From NCBI GenBank assembly GCA_013146195.2, contig CM028377.1:21753980-21817979 (forward strand): DNA of 64,000 bases, written 5' to 3'. The DNA is from Codonopsis lanceolata. Taxonomy: Eukaryota; Streptophyta; Magnoliopsida; Asterales; Campanulaceae. The position numbers were made by a program, and so were the translations under genes. The notes under the pieces are model-generated. The model did not search any database, was not told where the DNA came from, and was given only the letters and a program-made list of their open reading frames with translations. Shown here piece after piece: positions 10,776 through 22,200 of this stretch (position 1 is its first letter; every line of letters begins with the position of its first letter).

Positions 10776-11579
10776 CTGTTACGGGATTTTTTCCCCTGTT
10801 TTGATGTTGTACGACTTATACACCCAAACCCCCAATCTAAACCTTTTCTAAACCTTACTTAAACCTCCCTAAACCTCCTTACTTATACCTTAACATCTCT
10901 AACAAGTTTTATGGGTGGATTAGTGAGTGATTGAGTGGATTAATTAAGCCAAAAATCAGATTTTGAGACACCACATTGTGGTGACACATGTCCCACTCAC
11001 TTGTTGACCATACTTAAGCCACAAATCTGATGTTGTGACCTCATTTCTCACCCTTCTCCTCCAAAACGTGGTTAGCCTCTCCCATGGAGTTCTCTTGAGT
11101 TCTTGAAGCTCTCATCTCCATCTTCCCTCATTCACTCTTCATTTGCCCAAGACTCCTTCATCAAAAGTGTAGAGCTCGACGAGAGGATCGTTTTCAACCG
11201 ATTGATTTCTTCCTTTGCTTTCTTTGGTGTAGAACAAGTAAGTTACCTTTTTATTTTGGTTCATTGGCCCTAAGGAAAACAATATATGTGTATTTGTGGG
11301 CAATGAACACCTTGTATGCTTTGTATGCCCATTTGGTGAATTTTTGGAAATATAAACTTGTTAATAACATGACTAGTATGATTTGAATGTTATTATGTGT
11401 TGTAAAATATGGGTTGTGATTTATGTAGAGTCTTAGGAATGTTAGGGCTTGAGAATCAAGCCCGAATTATTGGAGGAATTGTTGTTAATTAAAGTGGGCA
11501 TTGATGTGTAGGTTGAGTTGATGATGTTGTGTGTTGGGAGAAATTGGTTATCCCTTTGTTAAGGTTTTATGAATTTTGG

Positions 11580-12010
11580 GGCTTGGGAATCAAGCCCGAA
11601 TTATTTTGGAACTTGTTATAAATTGAAGAGGATGATAATGTTGGGTTTTATGGAATGTGTAAATAAAGAAACTTAGTTTGTAGACTCAAGGGAGTCGTTA
11701 TAAGTTCAATAATGCGTTAATGAACTCGGGTTGAAGTCCTACGACATTTTGGTTTTGTTTGATTATGATTATGAAGAGGTATATGGATTTTTAGGCTTGG
11801 GGAATCAAGCCCGAATGGATTTTGGGATTATGTTGGTTATGAAGGAAATGTTTAATTGTGGGTTTATGAAACACATAAAGAACGAAAGGTAGAATTAAGA
11901 CTCAACGGAGTCGTTGTAAGATCCATAATATGATAATGAGCCTTTGGTTGAAACCCTACGATGTTGGGGTTTGGTTGGTTATAATGGCGAGGACTCGAGC
12001 ATCTTGATTT
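11580..12010. repeat. 216-bp tandem duplication within the LTR-like sequence
   Basis: Two successive units share GGCTTGGG(G)AATCAAGCCCGAAT, ACTCAA(G/C)GGAGTCGTT(A/G)TAAG and GGTTGAA(G/A)(T/C)CCTACGA at the same spacing. A partial third unit with the same GAATCAAGCCCGAATTATT motif begins near 11446. This is divergent tandem amplification inside an LTR. Confidence 0.6.
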
Positions 12011-13831
12011 GTGTCCAATTGAGACACCTACTCTATAGAGATTTACTATGGGATTTATTTGGGAGCGTGCTCGGGAGAGCACGGTACATTAAAGGCCAAC
12101 CTATGGTCTTGAGTATGGTTGAAGATAATTATTGAGTTAGTTCTCACTTTTGGGAAATGATCGGTTGTGCATGAACGTATTGTGGGTTATGACTACGGTG
12201 TAGTCTTTGGCTGATTTCAAATAGAGGACCATTATAGACCTCATAATATGATTCTTGGTGGGTTTATACTATTCTTGATTTAATTGTTGACTTGAGATCT
12301 TTTAAGATTAATTGGTTGTGAGCAATGTATTTGCCTTGATTGATTTATGGTAGAGAATAATAACCTATTTGGTCGGATGAGTTCGCTCTTGTCGAATTCA
12401 TTCCTTATTTGTTTATATTGAGTAAATACATACATGAGCATTTGGTCGGACGGGTTCGCTCTTGTCGAATCCGATCCTTATTTGGTCTTTACGAGTAAAC
12501 ATCTACTTGTGCATTGCATTAAGTCCAGCTGGCACTATTTGGTTTGATTTTTTATGTCGGGTGGGACGATACATCGCCTATACGAATCGCCGATTCAGAT
12601 TCGCTATGGATCGCCGCACTGGACCTCACACACCCCTCCATTGTAGGCCGCAATGGGGAAGTAGCCCCTTTGCCGTAACAATACGTGCGACACTGGCTGC
12701 TATCAGCCGGCGGAGTTCGGTATATCGATGCGAAGACACGAGCATCGTAGTCACAAACCCGTATAACAAGTTGTTTTTCTTGCAGAGCTACGTAGCGGCC
12801 GGCCCATAACATATCCTATTGTGATGTTTAATACCGCACTTATGTGAATAACGTGCTAAGTGCAAATTTGTGATCATTTGAGGGCTAGGCCTAGGTCTTG
12901 GTTTTACGTGCTTATGTATAAGCACTTATATGAAAGATAACGTGCTATGTGGTTTATTGTTGGTATGCTATTAAGATACCATGATCTTATATACGCTTGT
13001 GCATTATGCCATGCCACGTCATGTTATGCCATACATTTGCATTTAGTAACTTATCGGTCATTATGACTCACCCGTGTGTTTGTTTTCCTTAGTTTTTGCA
13101 AGAAGCTCGTTAGTACGCTGAAGCTTGCGCTTGACCGATAACAGTGGTCATCCCGCGATAGCTTGGGGTTATTAGTACTATTGTATTTGTTATCTTGTGA
13201 GATACGGACGTGAAGTTATGTAAACTTTACTTGGGTAGTTGTTAGTATCTTATTATCGTTTTATTTTGGGAGCCGACTTGTCGGGTCGAGCTGTTGTATT
13301 TAATTAGAAGTTATTCCGTTGTCTTTCCGAGCAAGGTTTTAGCTCGCAAGTTCTAGTATTATGTTATTGTTATTTCTGTCTCCGACAACTTTAGTCGAGA
13401 GACATTGGTTTAGTTGTTAGTATTTAATATCTTATCCGCTTAGTTGATTTGTCCCTCCCATGTTGTAGCCGTTGAGTGGTTGTTTATCAGGTTGGTATTC
13501 TGTTGATTCGCCGGCCGTAGGTTGCCGATGGTTTGTTGTGCGTGCGCAATGTTGTGTCACGCGAGTCGTAGATTTGTCGAGAGATAGTCGTCTCTCAGCC
13601 TTGTATTCCTTAGTTTATAATTAAGTTTGGGTTCCACTTGTGTTTTGCTTCCGCAGATTTTAGTTTTTAGTTATTCGGTTTTGCCGTTATGGCTTTACAT
13701 TCCAGTTTAGAGTTTGTTGGTTCAACTCTTGACTCGCACCACTACGCTTAGCGGGTGCTTGTCTGTCTTTTAGCTTGTCTTGACGACACGACCTTGGGAT
13801 TCCGCATTGGAGTCCGGGTCGGGTCGTCACA

Positions 13832-14700
13832 TTTGCATTCATTTTCTTAACTTCCTTATATTCTTCCATCTTCTTTACAAGCTCCACATGTTGTCTCGAT
13901 ACCTCATTTTTTGTCCAAATTTTTGATTTTCCTTTTCCCTTGTTCTTCACTTGCTTTTGTCCAATTGGACGACTGCAGTCATCGATTTCCTCAACATACA
14001 CACTCGTATTACAGTGTCCCTCAGACCTAGATGACCTAGCCTTCTTGCTCACGTGATGAATATCGCCTTGTGGATCAAAACCTACAATAATTTTCATAAT
14101 TTTCCACACATGCTCAAATATAAATGGCTTATCTTTCTTTTCGGCCTGATATTGTGCGTATGAATGAGACAGTAAATCTTCATCGCTCCAACCGCTTTGA
14201 TGATCAACCCACAGTTTATTGTGGATGACATTGAAGTGATACATTATCAGACGAATTCTGTGCCAGAGTGGTCTCACCTGCCCAAGCTCTTTTGCTTTTG
14301 ATTGACTTGGATGAGTTGCGTTATAAACATCTGTTGTACGACTTCAGTAGGACAATGAATTTTGGTTGTTACCCACCACTTGATCTTCTCCAATATCACA
14401 CACTGCATTAGTAAGGACGGTGCCTTCATCAATTGTCTATGTTGAACGAGTTGACTTACCTTTAGCCGGTTTCTCAAGATCAATTGTTTCAACATCAATT
14501 TGGGTTTTTGGAACGGATGATGGCGTGACCGGATTCTTCTTTGATGACATCGTTTCAAAACTCACTCGTCTTGATTCATTTGACGACATGCCATGTGGAG
14601 AAACTGGACGAGGAGCTTGAGAAGCTTGCATTTGAGAAGCTTGCATGAAATATTGGAAAGCTTGAAAATTTTGAAAATCTTGTGAGTTTTGAGAAGCTAT
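13832..14700 (-). pseudogene. PIF/Harbinger-associated Myb/SANT-like protein (NAM-associated type), truncated and frameshifted
   Basis: The minus strand reads, in shifting frames, a Gln/Ser-rich N-terminus (QNFQAFQYFMQASQMQ), GMSSNESRRVSFETMSSKKN, then VVGNNQNSLSYWSRTTDVYNA-like sequence, IRLIMYHFNVIHNKLWVDHQ, SGWSDEDLLSHSYAQYQAEK and KPFIFEHVWKIMK. This order matches the plant family often annotated as glutathione S-transferase T3-like or NAM-associated, which derives from the DNA-binding ORF of PIF/Harbinger transposons. It is not an enzyme. In-frame stops separate the pieces, and the C-terminal Lys-rich region (KKMEEYKEVKKMNANV) ends abruptly at the LTR edge at 13831. Insertion of that LTR probably cut it. 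Confidence 0.6.
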
Positions 14701-15094
14701 ATATTGTCACCTACTATTACTAAGCACCAAGATCTTTATAGCGTGCATGTGGTAGACATTAATGACTGAGGTGCTCTTGTTAACCAATGTGGGATTGCAT
14801 TGTGGATGAGCTATCATGATAGAGTATTTAGTATGGTGGCCTTGAAGTTTGTTTATGGATTTGAATTTTCATTTTGTAGCATGAAAACAAAGTAAGAGAG
14901 ACATGGAGAAAGTGAGAAACTAGTGGGGCTAACGCCAGATAGAGTGAAAAACCAAAGTCTTTGTGTCTCATAATTTTTCTTCAATCATTACAAAATAAAA
15001 AAAAATTAAAATTCAAAATACAATCTCTAAATCCCCATGCAAACACACCCATAAGATTTATGACTTCTTTATCACTCACACTCTCTCTCTCTAC

Positions 15095-15125
<31 letters not shown>

Positions 15126-15274
15126 GGTGTACGTGTGTGTAATATCAAGTCTCCTTTTAATTGGGAATCATTTATTTATATTTTAGGCTAGGCCCATGGC
15201 TTCCATCAATAATGTAGCAAATCCAAACCATGCATTGCAAAGGGAATTGGTGTGAAGTACAAGTTTAAGTTGCT
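14701..15274. other. Intergenic, with a compound microsatellite
   Basis: No gene is visible. A compound CT / AT / GT microsatellite occupies about 15079-15140 (CTCTCTCTCT, ATATATATAT, then a long GTGTGT run). The rest is AT-rich single-copy-looking sequence. Confidence 0.6.
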
Positions 15275-15388
15275 ATGGACTGGGACGAAGAGTTAATCTC
15301 GTCGTATGTGCTTTTCACCTTAGTTCGAGATGAGATTGGAGAACCTATAGTTTGACCTTTATCTTTGGTATGTTTGTATGATTTAAAT

Positions 15389-15612
15389 CAGTGGCGGACG
15401 AATTTTTCAACCGGGTGCACAAATTTAATAAAATTTACTAATCATCTGGGTGCACAAACCAATCCGAATTAAAACGACGCAATTTTATCAAGGTGGGGGA
15501 AAATTGTATAATATTACAAATTATTATTACTATTATTTAAAAAAACCTTTGACAAAATTACCCCAAAGTGGGGGCAACTGCCCCTAGACCTATAGGCATG
15601 TGTTCGCCACTG
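15389..15612. mobile_element. hAT-type MITE, 224 bp, with 8-bp target duplication
   Basis: The terminal inverted repeats are CAGTGGCGGACGAA at the left and its near complement ending TTCGCCACTG at the right. Both ends are flanked by the identical 8 bp ATTTAAAT (15381-15388 and 15613-15620). An 8-bp duplication with CAGTGGCGGA ends is characteristic of hAT non-autonomous elements. It lies in the first presumed intron of the exon-like gene. Confidence 0.85.
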
Positions 15613-16332
15613 ATTTAAATCTATTAATCGTTATTTTAGTTTATACGTGTATGTCATTTTCGTACTTCTACTGATTAAATTTATATATTTTTTTGTAGGT
15701 AACACCACTGGATTTTGAGGGAAGCTATTTGCAACCTCGTGCTACTAAAGATGAAAAACTTCATAGATTAGGTAGGATGAATGACATGTTTTCTATTAGT
15801 GTGTTGTATCATTTTACCCTTATATTTTGATACAATGACTTCGGCATGCATAGTTTTATTTTGATATGGTTAGATTATCGAAAGATGACATGCATGGGAC
15901 AAAATAATTAAGTGTTGGTGAATAGCTTTATGACAACTTTTTGATGATCACGTGTGTTTGTTGACGTGCCTTTGACAGTTTTTTTCATATCTTTTACATG
16001 GATAAAACTACAATAGCATGAAATTTAATTGAGAATGAAACATGAGATGTTTTTGTCCCTAGAAGGTTGTTTTCGAATGCCTTAATATTACTGAATTGGC
16101 CTTTACAAACCGTTTTAATAGCAAGTCTTAGTGCAGCCTTTGTAAATTAGTTTTTGAGCCACTTCCAAGTGTTGTTTCAGCAATTTTCTTGAGTTATTGT
16201 TAAAACAGTTTAAATTTCATAGAGACACTTGCAAGAGAGATAATAGTTACTTTTCCACATTTTGAATTACCTTAGGAGGCACTTGTTGGTGACACAACAT
16301 TAAATATATTGAGACTTATAGGTGCGCCTCAT

Positions 16333-16575
16333 CATGGGCGGATCTAAGTGAGAGTTGAGTGGGGATCAAGCCCTAGTCAACAGTTCGCCAAAAAAATTAA
16401 AATTGTTAAACGTCATCATCAATCTTAAACCCTTTTATAAATTATGTATGTAATGGGTAAGACTTATATGTAACTTCTTTTTTCAATTAATAAACTTATC
16501 TTGCATGGTGATTATTGTTTACAATATTTTTAAATACATAGTTCACGTGGTGCCAAAATTCTGAATTCACCCATG
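16333..16575. mobile_element. Second MITE, 243 bp, with 8-bp target duplication (hAT-like)
   Basis: The ends are CATGGGCGG at the left and ...CACCCATG at the right, an inverted repeat of about 8-9 bp. It is flanked by CGCCTCAT on both sides (16325-16332 and 16576-16583). The perfect 8-bp duplication indicates a hAT-superfamily transposase in trans. It has no coding capacity and sits in the second presumed intron of the exon-like gene. Confidence 0.75.
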
Positions 16576-16939
16576 CGCCTCATGATAGCCTCTTAATTAA
16601 CTTGAAATAACCTCAATAGTCTATTTTGAGGCTTCATGACACATAAACGCTTTGTCTAAGTTCCTCGAGATTCAAAAAGCATCAATAGGTTAACTAGTGA
16701 GGCTCTCTTGATGCACAAAATAAGTTGTAGTACTCAAACACATATGGAATCAAATATGTGTGATATTTAATATTTATTTTGTGCTTTAACTTGTTGTAAA
16801 TGTTGCACTTTTATGGTTATTTTGTATGTTTGGTGATTATAGGTGTATGAGAGAATGTTGATGAAAAAGTGGAAAAAAAATCAAGTTCAAAGAAGAAATT
16901 CAGATATCATGGTACTGAATGGGTATGTGTTATTCAAAA

Positions 16940-18240
16940 AAAAAAAAAAACGGGCTGGACCAAACAGCACTGTCACGTGCAATTGAAACTGTTAAGCTGG
17001 ATGTTGTTATTTAGAGATATTTCAGACATTAGTCGTTTTATGTAATTAGGAATATTAATCTCCCTACAATTATTTGTTATTATCCGTCCTTTTATTTCTT
17101 GTTTCTAATTAGTGTAAGCTAGGTTAAGAGAGGAAAAACAGTTTGGAGACTTTGTCAAACAACAACTTGGAGACTTTCTAGGAGTGAAGGATGTGTTCTA
17201 TATTCCCCAGGAGGGAGTTACAATGGAGGGAAAAGTTCTACTATAAAAGAGATGGCGAGAGATTGAAGGGAAATCATCACAGTATGGTTGATACTCACAA
17301 CCATCTACACGACACACACTGAAAGAAAGAGGAGCTGCTTTGTTCTTTTCTTCTATACACTTGATGAGTTTATATTTTCTCTTTGGTCTTTTGTAAGTAA
17401 TATTTAATTATGTTCAGTGGCTAGTTTTCTTTATTTCGGTTAATGAACATGTGATTCCCTTTAAGTAACTATTGTGAGATCAAATTGTTTTTCAATCTCA
17501 ATTAAGCTCAAGTATTTATTCATTTTCTGTTTTTCTTGGTGCAAAGAAATTGTAACGTATGATTATTATGCTTAGTTAATGTTTGTGGGTAGAACCCTAA
17601 TTAACCTAATAGTTCATTGTTAGTTATAACCGTTGATTCGAAATTGTCATTGAGTTCTAACAAAGAGCAAGTGACACACCGTTTAGGTATCACAAGCATA
17701 CTTGGTCCGTGTTGCGGGAATGAGTAATTTAAATTAAATGATATTGTTTCAATATACATTATTTAGAATCAGATCTCTCTCTCTCTTAAAGCTTTCAAAA
17801 CTTTAAATCCTACGAGTGTATCGGGGTTGTTTTTTATTAGAGAAATAGTTAATTAGCTTCTTTTAACTATCAAGACAATAAGAAGAGATTGAGTGTTAGG
17901 TGGTTGTTGACAACTATAATTGGTTTATTTGTATCAAATTAAGTCATTTTTGTATCTATGATCAGTAGTAAATTTGAGGATTTCATTAAGTTCATTGATG
18001 GAAATTTCTCTCTAATTGAAATCAAACATCATTTTTTGTTTTGTTTACATTAAATTTTTTAAATTCAACTTTTAATTAATTAATTGTTGCAAATTAGTTA
18101 TATTAAAACCTCGATCCTTATTTGAATTTTTTTCTTAGAATTCTTAAAAGAAGTAAGTTCGACTTTCCATGTGGATACGATCCCTACTATCCTATACTTG
18201 TTATAAGGAAAATAAAAAATTAACTTAGACGGTTTCTCAC
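16940..18240. mobile_element. Degenerate LTR-retroelement remnant
   Basis: Non-coding sequence with LTR-like features: a TATA-like CTATAAAAGAGATGG at about 17240, a pyrimidine-rich region after it, and at 18165-18200 GTGGATACGATCCCTACTATC, which resembles a motif common in the 5' non-coding part of plant Athila-type gypsy elements. No ORF, PBS or matching second LTR could be found. The boundaries are guesses. Confidence 0.35.
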
Positions 18241-18244
18241 CACC

Positions 18245-18545
18245 CAAACTTCAAGTTGACAATACGTGATACAATCTTTCTCTTTCTGCATTTTTTTATC
18301 AATAATCTCGTACCAGTTACGATATATACCTCCTCTGTCAATACCAAGAAGCACATAATCATCCTTTCGAGATTGCTTGATGAAAACCGTATAACCCTGT
18401 CTTAAAACAATGTCTTAAGGAGGTGACTTGTTCCAGACTTTTCCGCAATGCCTCATTTTCCACAACTTGTTCCAGACTTTTCCTATTATATTTTGCAACT
18501 CTGTGTGATAGCTTGAAGTTTTTTTTTTTTTTCCAATACATGCTT
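18245..18545 (-). pseudogene. Fragment of a MULE/FAR1-like transposase (N-terminal region)
   Basis: The minus strand in one frame reads GYTVFIKQSRKDDYVLLGID then RGGIYRNWYEIIDKK. This is like the N-terminal FAR1-type DNA-binding stretch of plant Mutator-like transposases (pattern: Arg/Ser-rich, YVLLGCDRGG, then basic). A short internal duplication (GAAAAGTCTGGAACAAGT twice) lies upstream at about 18420-18490. No zinc-finger or DDE part follows. The call is recognition by eye of a short segment and could be wrong. Confidence 0.35.
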
Positions 18546-18692
18546 TGTTTCATATGTCTCCTTGAATTGTGAGGTAAGATTTTAAGTTATAAATTAGGAG
18601 TGACTTTTTTTGTTATTGGTAAAATAATAAAAATCTATATCAAAAAAATTATTTATAAGTTAGAAAGGAAGATTTTGGTATACAAGACCGAT

Positions 18693-18694
<2 letters not shown>

Positions 18695-18785
<91 letters not shown>
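18695..18785. repeat. (AT)n microsatellite, about 90 bp
   Basis: Uninterrupted TA dinucleotide run. The length in the assembly may not be the true length, since such runs are error-prone. Confidence 0.95.
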
Positions 18786-18787
<2 letters not shown>

Positions 18788-19286
18788 TCTATCTCTCTCT
18801 ACATATAAAAGTCAAGGTTGTTTCTTACAAAATAATAGATAGACAAAAATAGTCCTTCACCAAATAAACTACCCACCATTTAATTAAGGACAAAACAAGT
18901 AAATTTATTATGACAAAAAATAATATTTGGACAAAAATAGTCCTAACTATAACAAATTGTTCAATATTAATTAATGTTAAACAAGTAAATTTGTTATAGG
19001 CTAATTAATTCCATGAATAATTAAATAATAATTTGATCGATTGACTTGTACATATTTTAAAAGCAGGTCATACATTATTGAATTATATTCATTTCGTCTT
19101 GTATTTTGATTTTGTTATCATTTTCCCTTTCTACCATTATCGCTACAAATATCGTCCAACATATTCTAAAATAATAAAAATACATTTACTCAAGAGACTA
19201 AAACTTTATTCGAAACTAAAAGAATATTTGAAACTAAAAAATAATATAGTTTTATTTCTTCATTTCTTAAATATATATATTTGGGA

Positions 19287-22200
19287 AAGACATTATTAGA
19301 TGTATATAGAAAATTGTAACTATAATAATAGATTTGTTGGTGAGTATCAAACTATTAAGTAAATGTGTAGCTTGTTTAGTTTACCCATGAATAAGCAAAG
19401 AGAAATGAGTTAAGAAAATGTGTCATAATGTCAAGAAGATGAAGAAAATGAAGAACCAATTGATAAATCTATTCATTTTGTTATAAAAGAATGCTAAAAT
19501 CTATTGTTTACTTATTTGAATTTTCAGATTACTACAACATCTTTTAAAACTATCACCGGTCCCAAACTTATAGATATTACAAACAAAACCAATGTTAGTA
19601 ATCACAAATAACTGGATTCAAAATATTTTGCTTATTTCCATAACTGGGTTAATTCCAAACCTCTAACCTCTTTTGATTTTAAGTTGCTTGCTCCTCTTCA
19701 TCGGATTTGAGGTAGTTACATGTGAGAATATCTCTATTCCCTCCTCTAGCTATCAACTTTCTTTTCTTCTACCGCAACTCTCCTTTTATTGAAATAGGTT
19801 GTCACCAACCGACATCCTTTTAAGTAGTCCCATCCTAAAATTAGATTTTCTCCTTACTTAGTAATTTGCACAAAAAGTGGATTGGAATTAAGAAATGAGA
19901 GATGTTTAAAGAAAGAAGTTCAACTAAACGAAAGATAAAGAGATTTTCTGTCTCCATTTGAGCAAGGCGAGGTAAGTGCGTTTCTTGGTGATGGTGATAA
20001 CTGTGTTGACGACTGCAAGGATGGTGGTGTTAGGGAAGGTAATGACGTCGATTATAGGGATAACAATGGTGGTTTAGATGAAATACAACATTGTGAGATT
20101 TCCAAATCATCAAATTTTCAAAGATCCATATGGGTGATCAGTTTCAATTTGAAAATTTGAAAAATTAAAAAAATTGAATTTGAGTTTGTAAAAAGTGAAA
20201 TTTAAGGTTGTGGTGGTGGTGTGTCCATAAATGATGGCTTTTGCAAATGGGTTACTTTGAAGATAGGAGTAAGGAATTAGAAAATGAAATCAAATCAAAT
20301 AAAAAATTAACTTTTGTGCTGACGATGAAATTTGAGGTGTTAGTAGTGGTGAGTCTATGAATGATGAGGTTGACAGAAGAAAGTGAAGGATGAAATAATA
20401 AATTGAATAAAATCTAAATTTCATTTTTTTGGAGTAATGCATTTTTTTCGCCTTTGAATTTAAAATGAGACAAAGTATAACTATTGAAATAATTATTTAT
20501 TGTTTTAATTAAAAAATATTTCAAATGTCAAATGGTAAACTAATTGTTGAAATATAATCAAATATAACTTTGCGTCACAAGTAAAATATGACCAAAATAA
20601 TCCTAACATGTATGATTTTCCATTATTGTTTTTAACACCCATGATAGAGATAGGACAAAGTCAGACAAATATATAAATTGTGTATGAAAGTGAAACATAA
20701 TATATTGGGAAAGACATTATTAGAGGTATATGAAAAAAAGTAAATATAATAATACATTTGTTGGTAAGTATTAAGATATTAGACACTTATGTAGCATGTT
20801 TAGTAATTACTTGTGAATAATATAAGAAAATGCGTTAAGGCAAGGTGATATAATGTCAAGAAGATTAAAAAAAATGGAGAACTTCGTTGACAAATCTTTG
20901 TGTTTTGTTAGAGAAGAACGTTAGAATCTATAGGAGATGCGTTTGAAGAAAACAGTTTGATTTAATGAAAGCTAAATATATTTTATTTTTTCGTTTTAGC
21001 AAGACAATGTGAACGTGTTTCTTGGTTATGGTGATACCGATGATGACAATTGCATGGATGTTGGTGGTGGTGGTTAGGGGTGATGCATGCTGAGGGCGAT
21101 TGTAACCATGACAATGGTGGTTAAGGTGGAATACGATATTGTTAGATTTCCAAATCACCAATTTTTTAAATCTTCATATGAGTTTGAGTTTCAATCATCA
21201 AATTTGAAAATTCAAAAAAATGAATTTAGGTTTTTAAATAATGAAATTTAAGGTTCTGGTGGTGGTGGGTCTATAAATGATAAGTTTTGCATATATGTTA
21301 ATTTGAACGAAGGAGTAAGAAATTAGTCAAAAAATTTTTTTGATTTTTTGGTTAATGATGTTATTTGAGGTGGTAGTGGTGGTGATGGAGGTGGTATTGG
21401 TGGTAATGGTGGTGGGTCTATGAGAGATGATGTTGATGGAAGAAAATGAAGGATAACAAAATAAATTAAATAACTTATAAATTTTATTTTTTGAGAGTAA
21501 TGCATTTTTTAACTTTAAATTTAAATATGTGACAAATTATAATTACAACATTGCTAGCCTTACAACAAAGTCTTGTAAAGATAGTATTTTCATTATAACT
21601 ATGCCAAATTACAATCCATCCTCCCAAAGTATCCACCAAATCATATAGTGCACCCCAACCTAAGGTTTGTCCCATAATGGTATTTGACATTATATTTTTT
21701 CATATTTTCCATCCTCGCTGTGACAGGGGTTAGAAAAGACACGTTAAATAACATGTGGTCTTCCACGACGTTAACTCGAGGGAAATATTAGGAATTCGGT
21801 GTAAACTTTGGGGTACTTAAAGTTCAAATGTTAAAATGGAGTGGGGTCCGCCATTCCTTTTTTTCCTACTGAAAGAAAATCTCGAGAAAAGACCAACCAT
21901 TTTTTTTCGATCTTCACTTACCACAACAAAAATTATCCCATAACCCGATCTTGGTTTTGTCCACTCCCTCCAAATTTTCTCTTAAGTTTCTCTCTCTTAA
22001 CACAGATGATAGATATGCATTTTTCCATTTAATTGTCAATTTTCTTATTTTCATAATGAAAGCAAAGCAAACGAAAGATATGAAAAAAAACTCTTACTCA
22101 TAGTTACACGCCTCCATCTCTAATTTTATGTATGAAATTGGATCCACGAACCTACCTTCTCTGGTGAAACTCATCCACCACCGAAATCAATCAATTTCTC

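Larger units (their letters stand above)
9419..13831 (+). mobile_element. Long non-coding LTR-like sequence, probably of a Del/Tekay-type gypsy element (5' edge lost in the gap)
   Basis: This is about 4.4 kb without a credible ORF. It ends in GGGTCGGGTCGTCACA at 13831, exactly where an unrelated coding frame begins; that CA end and GGTCGTCACA terminus are typical of the very long LTRs of Del/Tekay chromoviruses. Internal repeats are frequent: GGGCTTG(G/A)GAATCAAGCCCGA at about 11446, 11580 and 11796, a 216-bp tandem duplication, and two copies of GGTTCGCTCTTGTCGAAT. No PBS, gag or pol is visible, so it is a solo LTR or a truncated element. The family call is from memory of terminal motifs. 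Confidence 0.5.
15275..16922 (+). pseudogene. Three exon-like segments of an unidentified host gene
   Basis: Three segments join in one frame with GT-AG borders. The first, 15275-15349, starts at ATG and reads MDWDEELISSYVLFTLVRDE. The second, 15699-15771, lies between TTTTTTGTAG and GTAGG and reads VTPLDFEGSYLQPRATKDEK. The third, 16852-16922, is Lys/Ser-rich and ends FRYHGTEW before GTATGTG. The phases agree (0, then 1). Each presumed intron contains a MITE with an intact target duplication. I do not recognise the protein. No fourth exon is visible before the LTR-like region at about 17 kb, so the gene is incomplete, a captured fragment, or a chance pattern. The third exon uses a non-obvious AG acceptor, because the closer one gives a stop. 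Confidence 0.35.

Noticed and set aside
18600..18842. 80-codon plus-strand frame with an IYIYIY run
   Set aside because: It is a translation of the (AT)n microsatellite.
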